From Tetracentron sinense (taxonomy: Eukaryota > Streptophyta > Magnoliopsida > Trochodendrales > Trochodendraceae): a DNA stretch of 64,000 nucleotides. Below the pieces are notes generated by a model, which ran no database searches, was not told the DNA's origin, and saw nothing but the letters and a program-made list of their open reading frames with translations. Shown here piece by piece: positions 48,568-60,648 of this stretch (positions within the stretch are counted from its first letter, which is position 1; the number at the start of each line of letters is the position of its first letter). The translations under genes and the position numbers were made by a program. The stretch is from the NCBI GenBank assembly GCA_015143295.1, contig JABCRI010001048.1:186001-250000 (forward strand), given 5' to 3'.

Positions 48568-50040
48568 ATTTTCCTTTTTTTTACTAGTGAGGAGTCCACC
48601 TTAGGTCTCATACCCTACACCTCTTAGATGGATTAGCCCTAATAATATTTTTTTATCAGGCTTGCCACCTTAGATGTTGATAAGAATACCCTAGAAAATT
48701 TCTAGGGTTTTGGCCCTAATTATGAGTAATGAGGTGTGCACTAGTCACTAGTGTCACCATGGTTGACAACTTTCCAGGTAGATCCAGCTCGAGAACGCGG
48801 TGCCCTACCTGATTGTATCCGCTAATATGATACTTCTTATGTGCATTTGTAGGTTATTTCTGGAAAGTTACTCGGTTTCATGGTTAGTCTTTACTTTGAA
48901 AAATAGGTCAAAAAAGACTATGATTGGGACAAGTGTCGCTTCGCTAATGGGTTGATTGGTTGATCATAGTAATGCGACAATTATTAGAGGCTCACTTGAG
49001 ATGCAAGGAAAGAAAAAAAACAGCTACAAAACACAAGAAGGGGAAGCCTATGTTTGTTTATGCTTTCACATACATGTACTCTTGAGTGGGCTACAATTTT
49101 GTATCCATTAGTCCCCTCTAAAATACAAGACCCTTTCATTATAAGGGGAGTTGTTGGCTGTCACTTGAACTTTACTTTTCTAGTTCTAGGAACTGTCTCT
49201 ATGGATGAAGACACATTCTCTCTCTCACACACACATACACATAGGTGTTGTAACCTAAGCGGCTGTATTCAAGCTAAGCTGGTTCGCCAGATCGAGCCTT
49301 GTTCAGGCTGAAGATTTTGATTCGACCGAGCTGAGCTTTTATTTGAGCTAGTAACTGTGTTCAAGCCAAGCTCGAAGTTTGATTCGACTTGGCTCGAAGC
49401 TCGGTTCCTTTGAGGCTCGGCTTGAGCTCAAATTAATTCAAATTCGAGCCAAATTTGTTCTGTTCGAGCCGAGCTCAAGCCTTGATTTTTGAGCTCGGCT
49501 TGAGTATAGTAGGTATGGATATGATGGTCTCGCATGCTTGCACGTTTATGCAGGTACTTCCAAAGTGTTTTGGACTACTTGTTGGAAGAGCCAACCAAAT
49601 CCCATTCAAGTCAACTTGAATGGTACTCGATATTATCATACATCAATGTCTTGTGGAAGATAAGAGGGGAAATATAGTGTGTAAGACCATACAACTAAAG
49701 AGAATATATATTCTTAGCTTCATTAATCGGTCTGTACTGTCTGATCAACTCAAAACCTCTCACCATTTACAACAGACCTCACCAACCAAAGCATCCTCAC
49801 CGTTCAAGCTTTGATATTTTTGGGACTCACAAGAATGTAAACCATGTCTCACATGTGTGTATTTCCATCAATTGGACGGTTCAGATTCAAGTATACCGTA
49901 TGCTATATCATACCAGATCATACTCATGAGGGTGAATCAAAAACTGAGGTTCAAGGTAAGTACTCGCCGTCAGATCCGTAGTCTTGGGCCCACAACCCTA
50001 ATCGGACGGTCAGAAGAACTAAAATCAATGAATATAAGAG
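48568..50040. repeat. Intergenic, with GAGCTCGGCTTGAG degenerate repeats at 49240-49520
   Basis: Within 49240-49520 many words related to GAGCTCGGCTTGAGC, TTCGAGCC and AAGCTCG occur in both orientations. This composition suggests a decayed foldback or hAT-type element, but no ends were found. The rest shows nothing. Confidence 0.4.
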
Positions 50041-51287
50041 AGGGAACAGAAGAGAAAGAGAACTAACAGTTCTTAAACAGCGGTTTTTTTGATAAAACAG
50101 TTCTTAAATAGCTCTGAAAATTCAGATCTTTTGAAAAGGCGAGTTTTCTTCGATCAAATCTCTAATTTTAGAATGTGGGTTTCCTTCTAATCCGTCATTA
50201 TTCGAAAAAAACATAAAAATTCCTTGGACGGTACAAATTCTCGGAGAGAATCGCGATAATAGTCTTTCATTGAGGCTTTCTCTCAGCGAATTGAAAATCA
50301 TGGGCTTTGGTTTGGGGGAGAATTTCTTCTCTATTTTTAGAAACTTTGTATGTTAATTAACTGCATTTCATTGTTCTTTCTTGGTAGACTGATTAAGTTC
50401 TTTTTGCTAATTACAGAGAGTTCTGAGGGATCTGGGGTGCACAAAAAGTTGAGTTTTTTTGGAGTTATCCATTGGTTTAAGAGAGTGGGGTTCTTGATTT
50501 GAGGACGAAAATTTGAAATCTTAGGGACCATGTTCGAGATTTTAGAAGAAGTAAGTCTTCAGATCTGAACTAGCAGCAAAGATTCTTTGAATTTTATTTT
50601 GTTTGGAATTTGAGTAATATTCATCAAAAGCGTTTGTACTTGACACTTGAGTGAACTTCCTTAGATCTATTTCACTCTAAGTTCAAGCTATTTAATGGTG
50701 TTCCTTAGCTTCTTGTTCAATTTTGGAAGGTGGGTCTCTTGGCTTTAGACGTTTGGTATGATTAAATGAGGCTGTAGAGATCTTGAAGCATGAAATTTCA
50801 AGTTTAATGGGCGTCATTAGCTATTTTTATCCATTTTAGATATTGGTTTTCTTTTTGAGCTGCTATTAATATCCCAGAGATGATTTACGGCACATATATA
50901 ATGCCTGAAAAGTCTCTTTTTTTTTGGATTGAATTTATAGACATTTGTTCTTCCAATTAGAGAATAAGTGTGTGGTTCTAAGCCGTTTCCTTCAAATTGA
51001 AATTGCCCACTTTTGCTCTTTCCCTCCTTGAATCCAAAAGTTCGAGTTTTAAATTTTCTTTGTTCTTCTTCTTTAGATTTTTGGATTGTTTCCTTCCATG
51101 GTAGAAAGTGAATTTTACTAGAATTATGAATTTGAGAGTATTCAAGTTTTATAGAGCTTTTCAGACCCATATCTTCCATTTTAGAAAGTTGTTTTACTGA
51201 CGAAAGCCATTATCTCCATTTCAGAAGATCAAGTCGGATCTAGAATGCATGGGAATTCATATTTTTTGAGTATGGGAAGATGGATTT
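50041..51287 (+). promoter_or_regulatory. Probable leader of the TIR/NB-ARC-like gene, with a possible leader intron
   Basis: No coding frame precedes 51288. GAAGAAGTAAGTCTTC gives a good donor at 50551, and ACTCCATTTCAG-type acceptors occur near 51221, so a leader intron of about 670 bp is plausible. Four ATGs (51245, 51249, 51272, 51280) come just before the chosen start. All of this is inference from splice-site appearance. Confidence 0.35.
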
Positions 51288-54200
51288 ATGGATCTGCGAC
51301 AAGCAAGCTCCAAGGTCGGGGCTTATCCCACCACAACTTCAAGGAATCTTTCATCTTCTTCCTCGGCATTTGTTTCCGCAAATCAGTCACCCTTCTTCTC
51401 TCCGAGATCACCAACTTGTCAACAATCTGAGTCATCCAAGTCTGACATTCCAAACTCCTGCAATGGTTTCCTTTTAAGTAATGACCCCTTCAGTTCCAGC
51501 TCTGGAATTCAGAAACCTGAACATCTTCCGGGTGACAGATTTGTCTCGGCCGATGCTTCACCTACCACATTTGTTTCAAGTGATATCCAAAAGTTAGCAG
51601 TCTGTCATCATGTGTCTTCCTCAACTGGCATTGGCCGAAGTGCAGCATCTAGTTACAACCATGGCAATGGCAATGGTCAAGTTGGGCACATAGAGAAACA
51701 GAAGAAGGGCAGGAGAAGCCACAGAACCTCATTTATTCAGAATTCAGTTTCACTTTCCTCTGATAAGCTGAGGAGCTGCGATGTCTTTATAGGTTTTCAT
51801 GGTCGCAAACTTTCTTTGCTGAGATTTGCTAATTGGCTCCGTGCAGAGTTGGAAGTTCAAGGGGTGAGTTGCTTTGCAACCGATAGAGCTCGGTGTAGGA
51901 ACTCTCGGAACCATGGAAACATTGAGAGGGCAATCAATGCTTCGATTTTTGGGGTTGTTATCCTCACTAGGAAGTCATTTGGGAATCCATATAGCATCGA
52001 GGAGCTACGGTATTTCTCAGGTAAGAAGAACCTGGTTCCTATATTCTTCGATTTGGGTCCGGGTGATTGCCTCGCTAGAGATATAATAGAGAAGAGAGGG
52101 GAGTTGTGGGAAAAACATGGGGGTGAGCTGTGGATGTTGTATGGAGGGTTGGAGAAGGAATGGAAAGAAGCTGTAGATGGTCTTTCGCGTGTCGAGGAGT
52201 GGAAATTGGAGGCTCAAGATGGTAATTGGAGGGATTGTATTTTGGGGGCTGTAACAGTCTTGGCAGCAAGATTAGGAAGGAGAAGTGTAGTGGATAGAGT
52301 GACTAGGTGGAGAGAAAAGGTGGAGAAAGAGGAATTCCCTTTCCCTCGTAACGAAAATTTCATTGGGAGGAAGAAAGAACTATCCGAGCTTGAATTTATT
52401 CTTTTCGGTGATGTGAGTGGAGATGCAGAAAGAGAATACTTTGAACTCAAGACTAGACACAGGCGAAAGAATTTGGTGATTGGTCGGAGTGAGAATAGCA
52501 GGGTAGAAGAAAAATTGAGGAATCGGCAAACAGAGAGTAGCAGCAGCAAGGGAAAAGAGCCAGTTGTATGGAAGGAGTCCGAGAAGGAGATTGAGATGCA
52601 AAGGGTTGGGAGTCCTCAAAGGCCGTACCGACCCCTACAGGCAAAAAATGGTGGAAGATATGGGAGAAGAAAAAGATCTATGAGAGTTATGTATGGGAAA
52701 GGGATTGCTTGTGTGTCCGGGGACTCGGGCATTGGCAAGACAGAGCTGCTTTTGGAATTTGTGTACAGATATGCTCAAAGGTACAAGATGGTCCTATGGA
52801 TAGGAGGGGAAAGCAGGTATATTCGACAGAACTATTTGAATTTCTGGTCATTCTTAGAAGTTGATGTGGGAATTGAGAATCAGTGCCCAGAGAAAAACAG
52901 GATAAAAAGCTTTGAAGAACTGGAAGAAGTGGCCATTTCTAGAGTGCGAAAAGAGCTTATGCGAAATATACCTTTCTTAGTAGTGATCGATAACTTGGAA
53001 AGTGAGAATGATTGGTGGGATCAGAAATTTATAATGGATCTACTCCCACGCTTTGGCGGAGAGACCCACTTCATAATCTCCACTCGCCTTCCTCAGATAA
53101 TGAATTTGGAGCCTCTGAAACTCTCTTACTTATCTGGAGTAGAGGCAATGTCTTTGATGAAGGGAAGTCTCAGAGACTACTCAATTGCAGAAATCGAAGC
53201 TCTTAGGATTATTGAGGAGAAACTGGGAAGACTAACTTTAGGCCTTGGAATCATAGGAGCAATTCTATCTGAGCTTCCTATAAATCCAAATAGGCTTCTG
53301 GATACCATTAACAGAATGCCTGCAAGAGACTTAACATGGAGTGGTAGGGAAGGTCATAAATTAAGGAGATACACCTTCCTCTTGCAACTTTTGGAGGTTT
53401 GTTTCTCAATATTTGATCATGCAGATGGACCTGGGAGTTTGGCAAACAGAATGGTTCAGGTAAGTGGTTGGTTTGCACCGGGTGCAATTCCGATTTCCCT
53501 ACTGGCTCTAGCGGCACACAGGATACCAGAGAGGCACCAAGGTACCCAATTATGGAAGAAGTGTTTTCATGCCCTAATTTGCAGCTTTACACCATCATAC
53601 ACCAAGAGATCAGAATCCGAAGCGTATTCCATGCTGGTAAGGTTCGGTATTGTGAGAAGTAGCACCAAACAAGGGTGTCTCCATTTTAATGAGATCATCA
53701 AGCTCTATGCACGAAATAGAGGAGTTGCCGGAGTTGCTCAGGCCATGGTTCAGGCAGTTAGCAGCCGAGGGTCCATTTCCGAGCACTCTGAACATCTATG
53801 GGCAGCATGTTTCTTGCTATTTGGGTTTGGGAAAGACCCTATAGCCGTCGAACTTAAGGTGACAGAGTTGTTATCCATAGTAAAACAAGTGGTTCTACCT
53901 CTTGCAATCCGCACATTTATCACATTCTCACGGTGTAATGCCGCTTCAGAACTCCTTCGGCTATGCATTGATGCATTAGAAGCTGCAGAGCAGTCCTTTG
54001 TTACTCCAGTTGAGAAGTGGTTGGATAAATCATTCTGTTGCAAGCCTGTCCGGACTAGCGCACAGTTGAATCCTTGTCTTTGGCAGGAACTGGTGTTAAT
54101 GAGAGCCACTGTACTAGAGACAAGGGCTAAACTAATGCTAAAAGGCGGACAGTATGATATAGCGGATGATCTGATCAGGAAAGTCGTGTTCATTAGAACT

Positions 54201-54293
54201 TCAATCCATGGTGAACATCATCCCGATTCTGTATCTGCTCGTGGAACATTGAGCAAACTCACAAGGCTTCTCACAAATGTCCAAACTAGTTGA
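51288..54293 (+). CDS. TIR / NB-ARC-like / TPR-like protein of the XTNX (TNP) group
   Basis: A single uninterrupted frame of 1001 residues. Residues 1-160 are Ser-rich and probably disordered. A TIR domain spans about 163-330 (SCDVFIGFHGRKLSLLRFA; YSIEELRY, where Glu239 aligns with the glutamate that is catalytic in NADase TIRs). The P-loop is GDSGIGKT 478-485. The kinase-2-like strand FLVVIDNLE has Asp568, followed by HFIISTRL and a GLGIIGAIL helix in place of the GLPL motif. A winged-helix-like stretch and C-terminal helices end in a TPR-like unit (ADDLIRKVVFIRTSIHGEHH). There are no leucine-rich repeats. The architecture and MDLR start match the small conserved XTNX/TNP group (At5g56220 and At4g23440, from memory). 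This group is kept at low copy in plants and is distinct from variable TNL resistance genes. Function in signalling or cell death is inferred; direct pathogen recognition is unlikely. Codon use looks native. Confidence 0.9.
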   Translation: MDLRQASSKVGAYPTTTSRNLSSSSSAFVSANQSPFFSPRSPTCQQSESSKSDIPNSCNGFLLSNDPFSSSSGIQKPEHLPGDRFVSADASPTTFVSSDIQKLAVCHHVSSSTGIGRSAASSYNHGNGNGQVGHIEKQKKGRRSHRTSFIQNSVSLSSDKLRSCDVFIGFHGRKLSLLRFANWLRAELEVQGVSCFATDRARCRNSRNHGNIERAINASIFGVVILTRKSFGNPYSIEELRYFSGKKNLVPIFFDLGPGDCLARDIIEKRGELWEKHGGELWMLYGGLEKEWKEAVDGLSRVEEWKLEAQDGNWRDCILGAVTVLAARLGRRSVVDRVTRWREKVEKEEFPFPRNENFIGRKKELSELEFILFGDVSGDAEREYFELKTRHRRKNLVIGRSENSRVEEKLRNRQTESSSSKGKEPVVWKESEKEIEMQRVGSPQRPYRPLQAKNGGRYGRRKRSMRVMYGKGIACVSGDSGIGKTELLLEFVYRYAQRYKMVLWIGGESRYIRQNYLNFWSFLEVDVGIENQCPEKNRIKSFEELEEVAISRVRKELMRNIPFLVVIDNLESENDWWDQKFIMDLLPRFGGETHFIISTRLPQIMNLEPLKLSYLSGVEAMSLMKGSLRDYSIAEIEALRIIEEKLGRLTLGLGIIGAILSELPINPNRLLDTINRMPARDLTWSGREGHKLRRYTFLLQLLEVCFSIFDHADGPGSLANRMVQVSGWFAPGAIPISLLALAAHRIPERHQGTQLWKKCFHALICSFTPSYTKRSESEAYSMLVRFGIVRSSTKQGCLHFNEIIKLYARNRGVAGVAQAMVQAVSSRGSISEHSEHLWAACFLLFGFGKDPIAVELKVTELLSIVKQVVLPLAIRTFITFSRCNAASELLRLCIDALEAAEQSFVTPVEKWLDKSFCCKPVRTSAQLNPCLWQELVLMRATVLETRAKLMLKGGQYDIADDLIRKVVFIRTSIHGEHHPDSVSARGTLSKLTRLLTNVQTS

Positions 54294-55401
54294 TTCTTAA
54301 GGTTGGTCCTCTTCATACTTCCCCATAGTCTCCATTCTTTCTTCATAGCAGAGTGGTTTCACAGTACAATTATACAAAGGCCTGGAATAAAATGCAGAGG
54401 AAAATTTCCCATTTTGAGCTTCAAATGAAATGTTCTGCTTCCCATTCTTCCCATTCTTTTGCCCAGATTGTAGAACTGCTGCATTTCATTGTTCTTTTTG
54501 TTTGATGAATGCGGAGTTGATCAATTTGGACTTGTGATTTTTTGTTTTACTTCAAATGGTTTCTTTGTCTAATTTTTTTTTCTTGTATTTGTTTCTAGGA
54601 TTAATATATGAAATTACATATTTAGACAATTCTCACTACTAGTTTGTAGATCATATGTAAAACTGGACTCTGGAAAGTTGGTAGGTTGAATTTATAGTAA
54701 ATTGCATCTGCAGGGATTAAGACTCACCATTGGGTAGCTACCCCTACATGGTTCCTAGGTAAAAGATCAATGTAACCAGATAACAGCGACCATGTTGGGA
54801 TCTTCGAATTCCATATTAAAGAATGGAATCGGCAATCGTATCATTACGAAATGATAATCTGTCCATACAAATTAAAATTTAATCAATTTTAACAATCTCA
54901 CTAATGTTTGCTTTAGGGTGAGGCAACTTCTGTTACAACGATGCTTATCCAAGAGGGGTTTGATATAGCTTGCTGGAATTTTCTAAATCCTGTAATGTTT
55001 GTCTTTCTGGTGTTAGGCCCTGGGCTCATCCACAGTATATTTCTCTTTCCATTTTAATATATTTCATGATTTCCAATATAAAAAATGAGGAAAAAAATGG
55101 CTCGACATAATTGTAACAGGGTCAAGCCCATGGCTCTATCAGACACTGTTCCTTATCACATTTTGGCGGCATCCTATCTTAAGCAAATTTCACACATTTA
55201 TGCATATGAATGAGCATATAGGTCGAAAGGGCTTATAAATGCTACTATTACAACATGAAGCCAGAGTAAATTTATTTACACTAGACAAGAGGCTGAATTT
55301 TAGCCCAATGAATAGTCCTTCCATGGAGTTGCCTTTGATTTAACTGGGAGATAAAATATCATTTACAAATAAAGAGTTAAAAGGGCATGCAATTCAAGCA
55401 C
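54294..55401. other. Convergent intergenic region
   Basis: Holds the 3' ends of the + strand TIR/NB-ARC-like gene and the - strand E2 gene. On the minus strand AATAAA at 55271-55276 lies about 125 bp after the E2 stop codon and is a likely polyadenylation signal. Nothing else recognised. Confidence 0.55.
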
Positions 55402-58400
55402 CTAAGGATCTGCTTCACCTGCTACTGCCTCATCACTGGAATCATAGTCACCTTCGCTCAGCTCCTCATCACTGGATTTCTCCTCTGGGGCAGCCCCAAT
55501 ATCTTCGGGCTTTGCATATCTCTCACAATATTCTGGACCATGAGCAAATTTAATAACAGAGATAATACAAACACAAACTACGATATCATGCTCACTAAGC
55601 AGAAGCTACACAGGAAAAGGCTTAATATGAACATTATCTATACATTTTAAATCAGGGAATACTGCTGTCACAATTGCAGACAAGTATATCATAGCCAGAG
55701 CATAAAAAGGGATGGTCTTCAGAGGATGATGCCATCAACAAAATCAAATTCATGGACACCAAAGGGGTGTAGCTTCATTCAAGAGGACATGATCCACCAT
55801 AGTCTTGTAAATAGCCAAGACTCGAAAAGGGGGCAATAGCTAAGGGATAGGGCTTGAAATTTTCAACAAGCTTCAGGAGGGCAAAAAAATAAGAATGTAG
55901 AGATTTTCAGTAAGTCAATAGGACTATGACAAGGGATTTTAGCAGGTCAGAAAATTAGAAAAGATTATTTAGCAAGTGAAGTATAAAAGTTTGTCTGTAA
56001 ATGAATTAGAAAGTTCTAGTTAGAAAATCATTTTTAATAAAGAGTCTGGTTGCTTTATATCTTATGTGGCAACATATTTCTCAGTCCCTATCATATCTCG
56101 TGGCTTTCTGAGAAGCATCCCACCATAACCCACTCAAGTGTGGAGGGCAAATATCACTCTTCATTTGGTGACTGAGTGTCTTGGCTTCAGTTTCTTCTTG
56201 GCAATCTTGGTTATCTGTTGCCAAGCCTGGTCCTTTTATTCGATAATGCTGCGAATTCCACCTATCTTTCTGTCAATCTTATTTCATATGCACATACAAA
56301 AGTAATTAAACATGCAGAAAACAATTATCCCTTTGTCCTTGAATGCATTGCTCGAGGCTCTCGACGTTCCTTCTGTCCCTAGTGCTGATCAACTTTCTGA
56401 AGCATTCAGCAAGGCTGTCATCTCTACGCTTTACTTTCCATTCTAAGTAGCTTCATGTCTCCTTTGTGACCCCGTTTAGTTTGTGGGTGGGGTGATTAAG
56501 GACAAATAAATGTATTTTATTTTATTATTTTGATTTGATGTATTGTACTTGATAATGCCCAACAAAGATATATATACACACATACATACATAAGCTCTGT
56601 AACAAAAAAAAAACTCCGTTTTTCTCAAAAATTCACAAATTATTCGCGCATTTTTGTTTTGGCAAATTATTGGCGATTTTTTCGCGAATTTTACGGATTA
56701 TTCCAAAATTTTTCGAATTATTCCCGAATTATTTTCTCAAAATTGGCAAAAAAATACTTTGTATATTTTTTAATCAAATTGTTCGGTATATTTTTATATT
56801 TATTAATTTATTTTTTCTGATTTTCCCGAATTTTTCCGAACTTGACATCTGCCGAATTATTCCTGAACCCCGACTTTGTCACTATGTACATGAGTAAGAA
56901 AGCAAGATAATGGAAATTTCTTGAAACTCGATTCCTTTACTCCAAATAGCAAAAGAAGTTTCACACCGACTAATCAAGCCCAATTGCCTCCAAACATTTT
57001 TCTGTGTCCAGGATTATTGAGCGTAATAAACTGCTGAGGGCACCCATTAAAACTAATCTTCAACACCGAAACAACCCATCATTGATCCAACCATCTCTAG
57101 ACCTCTGCCACCCAAACTGCTATGATGCCCCCAAATTGATAACATAGCCAATAGTGCCTCCTGTTAGCCAGGCTTTCTTCTACATATGAACTGTGCATTT
57201 GGATAATCAATCACATCACATCCAACTTTAATTTTCGAATCAACAACATCAGCTTTACTGTTCAATAAGATATACTTCGCAACTCACTCCAGGCTTCTCA
57301 ATCCTCCAAACACTATCTTGATCTTTTACTTAACCAGCTTGGAAAAAAAGAAAGAAAGTTGATCAGCTCTGAGTCTCTCAATTCTATGCTGCCACGTCCT
57401 TTCGCCGGAACAGATCTGGATGTAGCAGTGGACCTGGAGAATGCATCCCTTCTTTCCAGCATTGATAACAAATTTCTATTCAGGGTATTAAAAAAATATT
57501 TATTAAATTAACCAACTTTCCCTAGGAGTGAAAGGACAATAGATGAATGATCTCACAAGCCTTTGAAGTTATTAAAGTTGTTTGTATAAGATACCCCATC
57601 CCCTCAATAAAAACACACACAAACGTACGCGCACACGCACAAAACCTAAGGGCATCTAAGGAAGATCATCTTCACTTTTTGAATGGTTTCAAATGATAGA
57701 AAATCTCTGATTAGTTCTGCATAGGGAGGATCCATACATGGCTAAAAGAATTTACTAGTGATTACATGGAAGTTGTCTAATATCCAAACGCAGTGGGAGA
57801 TGGGAGTGGTAGGAGGTCTTTAATATCAGAATGAACAAATTCAAATAAGTCAAAGATCTTATCAATACAAAATGGGAACAAATGGGCCAAGGTTATGCAG
57901 CTGATACAGTTGATATCTCATTTTTAGCTGGACAGCACGATCACTTAGATTTATAGTAGGCATATCTGGTTAAAGATTGCAACAAAGAGCAGGCAAGTGA
58001 CTGGCGAGGCATAATCAACAAAATGAGAGCATGAGTGGATCAAATCAGGACAACATCAGCAACTTTCATTACCTAATAAACTTGAATCTCATTAGATCCG
58101 GACAGAGAGTAGATAGCACTAAAGAACAATGCAGTGCTTTTCCTTTTTCTGCCAAGAAAAATTTCTAGAATGACACAACATTGGATAACATGTTTAAAGA
58201 GTGAGACTAGACCTGATGAATTTTTCAAGTACTAAGTGTGTGTGTGTTTGCTTGGGTGGTGTGAGTATTCCCTTGTCTTTGCCTTCAGTCATTGCCTTGT
58301 GGTATGATTGAGTTTACCAAAAAAACCAGAACACCCTTAGGGTGAGTGTTTAGTCCCACATCGGGTTCCTACCTGAGCATGTTGTCCCATATAAGTTCCT

Positions 58401-58486
58401 TGGCGCCTCAAACGGTTGGTACCCGTTTTGAGGAGCTCTAGGGTGAAGCTTACATGGGCTGCATGTGTGTGTGTGAGTTTGCATGT

Positions 58487-58529
<43 letters not shown>

Positions 58530-60648
58530 GGGTGGTGTGAGTATTCCCTTGTCTTTGCCTTCAGTCATTGCCTTGTGGTATGATTGAGTTTACCAAAAAA
58601 ATTACCCCTGAAAAAACAACCACATGCAGTGGAAATTTCTCAGGGGCCGTCAATGTGCATAAATGAAGCAAGCACTTATATGTAGTACTTGTTTGTAATC
58701 CAACGAGCTTACATGTCCTAGCAGATGACAAAGAAACTCATTTGATAGAAAAAGCAAAAGACCCATACTTTACAGCTAAGATTAGATAACTTGACAAGGG
58801 ATTAGTCTGCTATTCTTAAGGAGTCACAAGACAACTATAATTATAGAAAAGAAAGACTAGATTGAGCCACACATCCTACAGTCTGTGGGAAACATGAAAG
58901 TCCAATGAAATTGTATTATAAATTACCACGATCAAGCTCAATTGCTATGTTTCTTCAACTTCAAATCCTTATTAGAGACGAGTAGTAAAGTTGTAGATGA
59001 TGAAAAATTGAATAATAATAAAATATAGCAAGTTTATAATGTTTCACAACTAGTATATTAACATGCAAGGCGTGTATAATTAGGGTAGATGGAGCTTTGA
59101 GAAAGATTACTACCTTTCACTCTTTGTTCATAAGCAGTTCGGTCACGCATCATCAGAGCTGCAGCCTCTCCATTCAATGGATCTGATGGATTGGGATACA
59201 AAAGAAGTTGCGGAAGGAACACTTCAAACACATTTACCAGATCTGAAAAATATAGATGTCAAAATTTTAATTAAATCAAAAGAGAGCTACAAACAGATAG
59301 AGCATATTCACAAAAGATGAACCTACAATCAAAGCGAAGGCAAAACAAATGAAAATAAAAACTAAAACCAACTCCACAACGCAATAAAAACATGCCCAGG
59401 GTTAGACAAAAAGATTTGAAACCCCCGACACCTCCCAATCATCTCTAACTGAAGCCCAATCAAGTAGGAGGTTTCAAATCCTATGCCTAACTCTCTCTTG
59501 GGATAACTCTTGGAAAGCAGATACTGTTCTAAGTAGCTCTAGAGCTATACAAAAGCCACAACCATCTTATGTATGGAAGAAAATGGTATAATGTGCTGTT
59601 TTACCGAACATGGGGCTCCATTTCTGATTGATAACATCTAAACAAACTGATCCCGACCTGAAATTTAAAACCCACCAAGATTGTCAGACTTGAAAAACCA
59701 TCCATCCCTAAACTGATGAGTCTTGTGAACTAACCCACATATGAAAATACCATTCACAAGCTACGAGTACTGGGAGTTAACATCTTAAAACTCACATATC
59801 ATCGACATTTGGATGGTAGATCTTATTAACAAAGCCGATAGATGGAGATTTATAAGGATAAGCATCTGGTAGATCCACCCTTATCCTCCACACACCCCCA
59901 TGATAAGGACCTGCCATAATCCACCAATTTATTAAAAAAAAATTCACCAAAATAAAAAGTATCTTCTGTTGTTCCGAATTAAAAATCCACATGCAATCTA
60001 CTAGTTCATTAAGGAATATGAGTAAACACCAAATGTTCAGCTGATAGGACAACATATTAATAACAAGAAATGCATGAGTAAATTGCATAGATATTTTATA
60101 TTAGCAAGAAGGTTGTAGGAATTGTCAAGATGATTGACTCAGAGAACAAAAAATTAAAACCCCACATCAAATTCTCTATCAAAAACATCATAAATCATTT
60201 CAAACACTACATACACCAAAGAAGAATACTGACAAAAAACAGATATGTGGTTACCAATTATCATTTTTATCACAATCAAGATGCAATCTTGCTCAACATG
60301 GTAGAATCAAATAACTAATTCAATACATCAAAAAAAAAAAAAAAACAACTTCAAAAGCTCAAATTTCCTCTAGAGAAAACCCAAAGACAGAGAGATGGAA
60401 AAAAAAAACTAATGGGTATGTAAGATTTACTGTCACTTGGTCCATGAAAATTAACATAGAATTCCTGCATGCCATCGTTAATCATCTCAACCTTGTAGTC
60501 GCTCATCATCCTAGTTGAGGAAAAAAAACAAAAATAAAGTCAAAATGAACAGAAAAAAATAAAAGAAAAGGAAGATAATTAGAGACTGCAATTGAATAAC
60601 TTACAGTTTCATCAAGTCCATCTCTCGGCGTTTGCTAGGGGAAGACAT
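55402..60648 (-). CDS. UBC4: Ubiquitin-conjugating enzyme E2, UBC4/5/6 type (UBE2H family)
   Basis: Accepts ubiquitin from E1 as a thioester and passes it on, usually with an E3. Minus-strand exons in reading order: 60605-60648, 60431-60510, 59796-59910, 59605-59657, 59114-59242, 55402-55532. All junctions are GT-AG and in frame, giving 183 residues (Arabidopsis UBC4 is 187). The start [15 protein letters not shown] is the family start. Residues 74-76 are HPN, and the active-site cysteine is Cys85 in SGSVCLDV. The UBC fold continues through [17 protein letters not shown]. After the fold comes an acidic Ser/Asp/Glu tail ([17 protein letters not shown]) typical of UBE2H-type enzymes and somewhat shorter than in Arabidopsis. 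Intron 5 is 3.6 kb and separates the tail exon. The symbol covers an undivided UBC4/UBC5/UBC6 clade. All key residues are present. Confidence 0.95.
56570..56880. repeat. TTCGAATTATTC-rich block in E2 intron 5
   Basis: Repeated words AAATTATTCG, CGAATTATTCC and TTTTCCGAA fill about 300 bp. The left edge GTAACAAAAAAA and right edge TTTGTCAC are loosely complementary, suggesting a decayed TIR element. Confidence 0.4.
58236..58601. repeat. ~90-bp direct repeats around a TTTAGTCCCACATCGGG segment, with (GT)n
   Basis: 58236-58325 and about 58512-58601 are direct copies (GTTTGCTTGGGTGGTGTGAG ... TTGAGTTTACCAAAAAA). Between them lie TTTAGTCCCACATCGGGTTC, a word common in short plant retroelements, a CCTCAAACGG/CCGTTTTGAGG inverted repeat and a (GT)n run at about 58486-58522. 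It could be a TRIM-like element or a duplication mediated by the microsatellite; no primer site was found. Confidence 0.55.

Noticed and set aside
51245..51430. 61-codon frame as the true start of the gene at 51288
   Set aside because: It is out of frame with the 1001-codon TIR/NB-ARC-like frame and has no domain. Kept only as a possible upstream frame.
51288..54293. Classical TNL disease-resistance gene
   Set aside because: There is no LRR region, the NB-ARC motifs are atypical, the frame is intronless and a Ser-rich N-terminal extension is present. These fit the XTNX/TNP group instead.
58350..58568. His/Thr-repeat minus-strand ORF
   Set aside because: It is a translation of the (GT)n microsatellite.
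55402..60648. UBC gene as a processed pseudogene or fragment
   Set aside because: Six exons with GT-AG sites, full length, HPN and the active-site Cys are all intact.
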